Source: Zychaea mexicana (Eukaryota > Mucoromycota > Mucoromycetes > Mucorales > Lichtheimiaceae). Taken from it: 64,000 nucleotides of DNA. The stretch spans positions 140,734 through 204,733 of the forward strand of contig NW_026516746.1 in assembly GCF_025766255.1 (NCBI RefSeq). The letters run 5' to 3'. Position numbers and translations under genes: made by a program. Below are positions 61,492-64,000 of the stretch, in pieces. How positions within the stretch are numbered: the stretch's first letter is position 1; each line of letters begins with the position of its first letter. Under the pieces are notes generated by a model. That model worked only from the letters and a program-made list of their open reading frames with translations, ran no database searches and was not told where the DNA came from.

Positions 61492-64000
61492 TTACATATG
61501 CTGTAATAAAGGAGTATTTGGGAATGTCGGGTTGGATCGAATTTGCTCTAGGATTTCTTGTAAAACGCCCTTCAAGTTAACGAATCCGTGTCTGCGTAGC
61601 AGGTCACGGGCAATGTTTTCAACCTGCTCTTGTCTATACAATATGTGGAACAGCTACAATCAGCAAGGGAAATATAAAACTCATCTACGTTTTTTCTTTC
61701 TACCGTGCAACACAAATGCATGTTTGGTCATTCTTACGCTATGTCTGTAGGGCCACGATTGTAAGTAACAGTAACGGCTTCCATGTTGATAACCGGGAAT
61801 TTGGATATATCTTGCGGCCGCAAATCAATAGTGATCGTGACTTTTGTTCGATGGATAAAGCTAGTTGGCACTAAAGTGCATCTCACCCATTGCTCACTTT
61901 CGTTCTCGGTTTCCAAGGGATTGATCTCCATAAAATAACGTGCGCCACTTCGTATCAATTCGCGGTATATTCCACGCGCCTGATTCCAATAAATCGCTGC
62001 CGTCTCTATGATCTATTCATTATTTCGTAATAGAAAGTCAGCAATGACAAATAATGCCATGTTTCATATATGCAGAAGAGAAGGCACGTGACTTACTTGG
62101 TTTGTATTCTCCAAGCCCTTGATCATGGCATGCAATCCATTGACTAAAGGCGAGATCCTTCCATAAAAACTCTCGTTCAGAATACTTATTTGGACCGCGT
62201 CAGGTTGTCGTGGAAACTGGCTAGGTGACTTTATTTGAACCAATATGTCGCCCATTATTTCAACACTAATAACCTCGTCCGATCGTTCGATGACTCGCAG
62301 CCTGCTGTATCTACTGCTCTTTTCGAATTTCTCTACGTTTTTAGCCAAAACACAGAACGTTAGCACTAGGCGACTCTTTGTCGAACATGGTTCAAAAGAA
62401 AAACACACCTTGTGCTCTTTGCAAAAAACTTTCAGGATGAACTGTTACGCCTTGTTCCTGCTCAAGCTTGGCCGTTTCCTGTGATATATTACCGCAACGA
62501 TTAGTTACTGGCAAGATAATGTTTAACAGGGATGTAACTTACTGCTTCGAGCTGTTCCTTTCGTCGATTTAATTGCCTTATCGAGCCCATTACTGAACTT
62601 TCTTTTTCAGCGAGTTGTGCTATATCTGCTCGATATCCATCCAAGGTGGCCCTAAAAAACAGGTAGTACTGGACTTAATGATAATATCGTCGCTTCCAGG
62701 TAATCAAGTAATAGCACTTGGGTGTACATACCTTTGCTCGTTGATTTCGTTTTGCTTGTTTGCATCAGCATACACTACTTGACGACGTTCTTCAAGTCTA
62801 ATACGAAAATATGTCAATATCTGTAAAAAATAGCAACTCGCTTGTCGTTGTTTAATCTAAAGTTTGCTACCTCGTTCGCGCATCTGCAAGTTTTTGCTTG
62901 AGTTCAGCAAGATGCTTCTGCAAATCATATGAGCTGTCTTCTATCCGTCGTCCAAACGCTTCATGATATTGTTCTTCCTAGTATATTTCGGTTTCACTGT
63001 CAGAAAATATAACATATTCAAAACACACACATGTAGCATGGATGACTATGATCACCTCAGTGATATTCTGCACGCAAGGCTCCAGATTCCACTTTAAGCT
63101 GTCGTTCTTGGTTTGCTTCCATTCGAGAAGTGTATGTAGAGCTTTGAACCCGGCATAATCTTTGGTCTTTTTCAGCCTTGCCTAATCATAAATTAAGCCC
63201 ACCATCACCATCATATCAATGCTGATTAGTTACTGCAAAATCAAGATAAAAACCTGCAATTACCAAGATACACATACTTCAATATCATTTTGAACGTTCA
63301 GGTCCGCATCCAAATATTCCTTAAACAATGAAGGATTTGATGCACTGACTTCTCTGTCTATTCTTGCAATCACCTCTTCATCCGCAGCAATAAGTTCCTT
63401 TAACTCTCCACAATGCTGTCCATTCCAAAACGGGGAGGATGAAAAGAGTAATATTTATTAGGCTTTCACACAAACATTAAACATCGTTTCTTCAAGGAAA
63501 ACATCATTTATTTACTTACTGTTTTATACATTTCCAGCTCTGGAATCGTTGTTGCAGCTGCCACAGCTTGCTCGGAGACCCTTACAGGCTCTGAAGATAA
63601 ATAGTTTTGGTACAAGTAAGGATCAAAAAACAAAAGAGGAAATATATAACCACTTGTCTCTCTCTTTGTAGTTCCATCCCGAAAATATACCTTCAGAAGT
63701 ACTAAAATCTGATGTTCGTCTGCGATCGTACTCAACTGTGGAATCTCCAAATGAAATGCTGATGTACAGCAGAAACTCTGAAAGTGGAATGTTCCTTGAT
63801 GGTGGAGGTGGAGGTGGTGACGGAGGTGATAATTCGCCAATTTCATTAGAGGAATCATAGAGCTGTGATAGCTCTTCGTCAAGGATATTATCTATAATAA
63901 ATAACAACCATAGATGTAATTTAAGTGAGTATAGCTCGATATTTTCTATATCGGATCCGCCGCTTTTTCTTACCTGCTCCATCAGCATAATCAGATCCAA
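61492..64000 (-). CDS. SPC7: Kinetochore protein KNL1/Spc7, 3' part (partial)
   Basis: Only the 3' portion lies in the window; the 5' part runs past 64000. The first complete segment in view has the RNIPLSEFLLYISISFGD block with an RRRTSDF stretch, which matches the pre-coil Spc7 domain start. A long coiled coil follows over several exons (NDIEARLKKTKDYAGFKALH, WKQTKNDSLKWNLEPCVQ, EEQYHEAFGRRIEDSSY). The C-terminal RWD-like part begins KFEKSSRYSRLRVIERSDEV, continues PLVNGLHAMIKGLENTNQ, includes SGARYFMEINPLE, and ends NTPLLQHM (stop 61492-61494). KNL1/Spc7 is the KMN network scaffold that binds Mis12, Ndc80 partners and checkpoint kinases. MELT repeats would be upstream, out of view. Confidence 0.83.

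Overview
The window reads as nuclear DNA of a filamentous fungus, most likely an early-diverging lineage such as Mucorales (Mucoromycota). The genes are intron-rich, with short GT-AG introns of about 50-180 bp, pyrimidine-rich acceptors and CTAAC-like branch points. Many proteins carry long Gln/Asn/Ser runs. The gene set mixes fungal features (cell-wall-integrity MAP kinase, two-finger C2H2 regulator, Psd2-type decarboxylase) with genes more familiar from animals: a SNAPC1-like snRNA transcription factor, a LARGE-type GT49 glycosyltransferase, and a PX-AGC kinase built like SGK3. The lineage is an inference; no rRNA or tRNA gene was found to anchor it.

Layout. 1-1.9 kb: no gene recognised. 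1.9-14.1 kb: phosphatidylserine decarboxylase (+), Slt2/Mpk1 MAP kinase (-), Get3 (-) and a PDK1-type kinase with a C-terminal PH domain (-). 15.2-24.1 kb: SNAPC1-like protein (+), XRCC2-like RecA-fold protein (+), PX-AGC kinase (+), ERCC1 (-), and a Bud22-like ribosome biogenesis factor (+) divergent from ERCC1. 24.1-27.3 kb: gene-poor, with ACACTCCA-type repeats. 27.3-35.0 kb: bHLH factor (+), patatin-type triacylglycerol lipase (-), GT49 glycosyltransferase (-) and S-adenosylmethionine decarboxylase (-). 35.0-44.4 kb: about 9 kb of gene-poor, repeat-bearing DNA holding a possible truncated OB-fold gene and a small element bounded by 13-bp inverted repeats. 44.4-57.8 kb: beta-tubulin (-), CENP-I/Mis6 (-), a Vps5/SNX1-type sorting nexin (+) and a C2H2 regulator (-). 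57.8-61.5 kb: gene-poor. 61.5-64 kb: 3' part of a KNL1/Spc7 kinetochore gene (-), running off the window.

Functional links. PDK1 lies 4 kb from a PX-AGC kinase of the class it normally activates. XRCC2-like and ERCC1 are both recombination/repair functions. Beta-tubulin, CENP-I and KNL1/Spc7 are all parts of the microtubule-kinetochore machinery within 20 kb. PSD, the triacylglycerol lipase and the sorting nexin serve membrane lipid and endosome biology. No classical operon or secondary-metabolite cluster is present. The most notable single observation is that the beta-tubulin carries Tyr at 167 and Ala at 198, both of which are residues associated with benzimidazole insensitivity.
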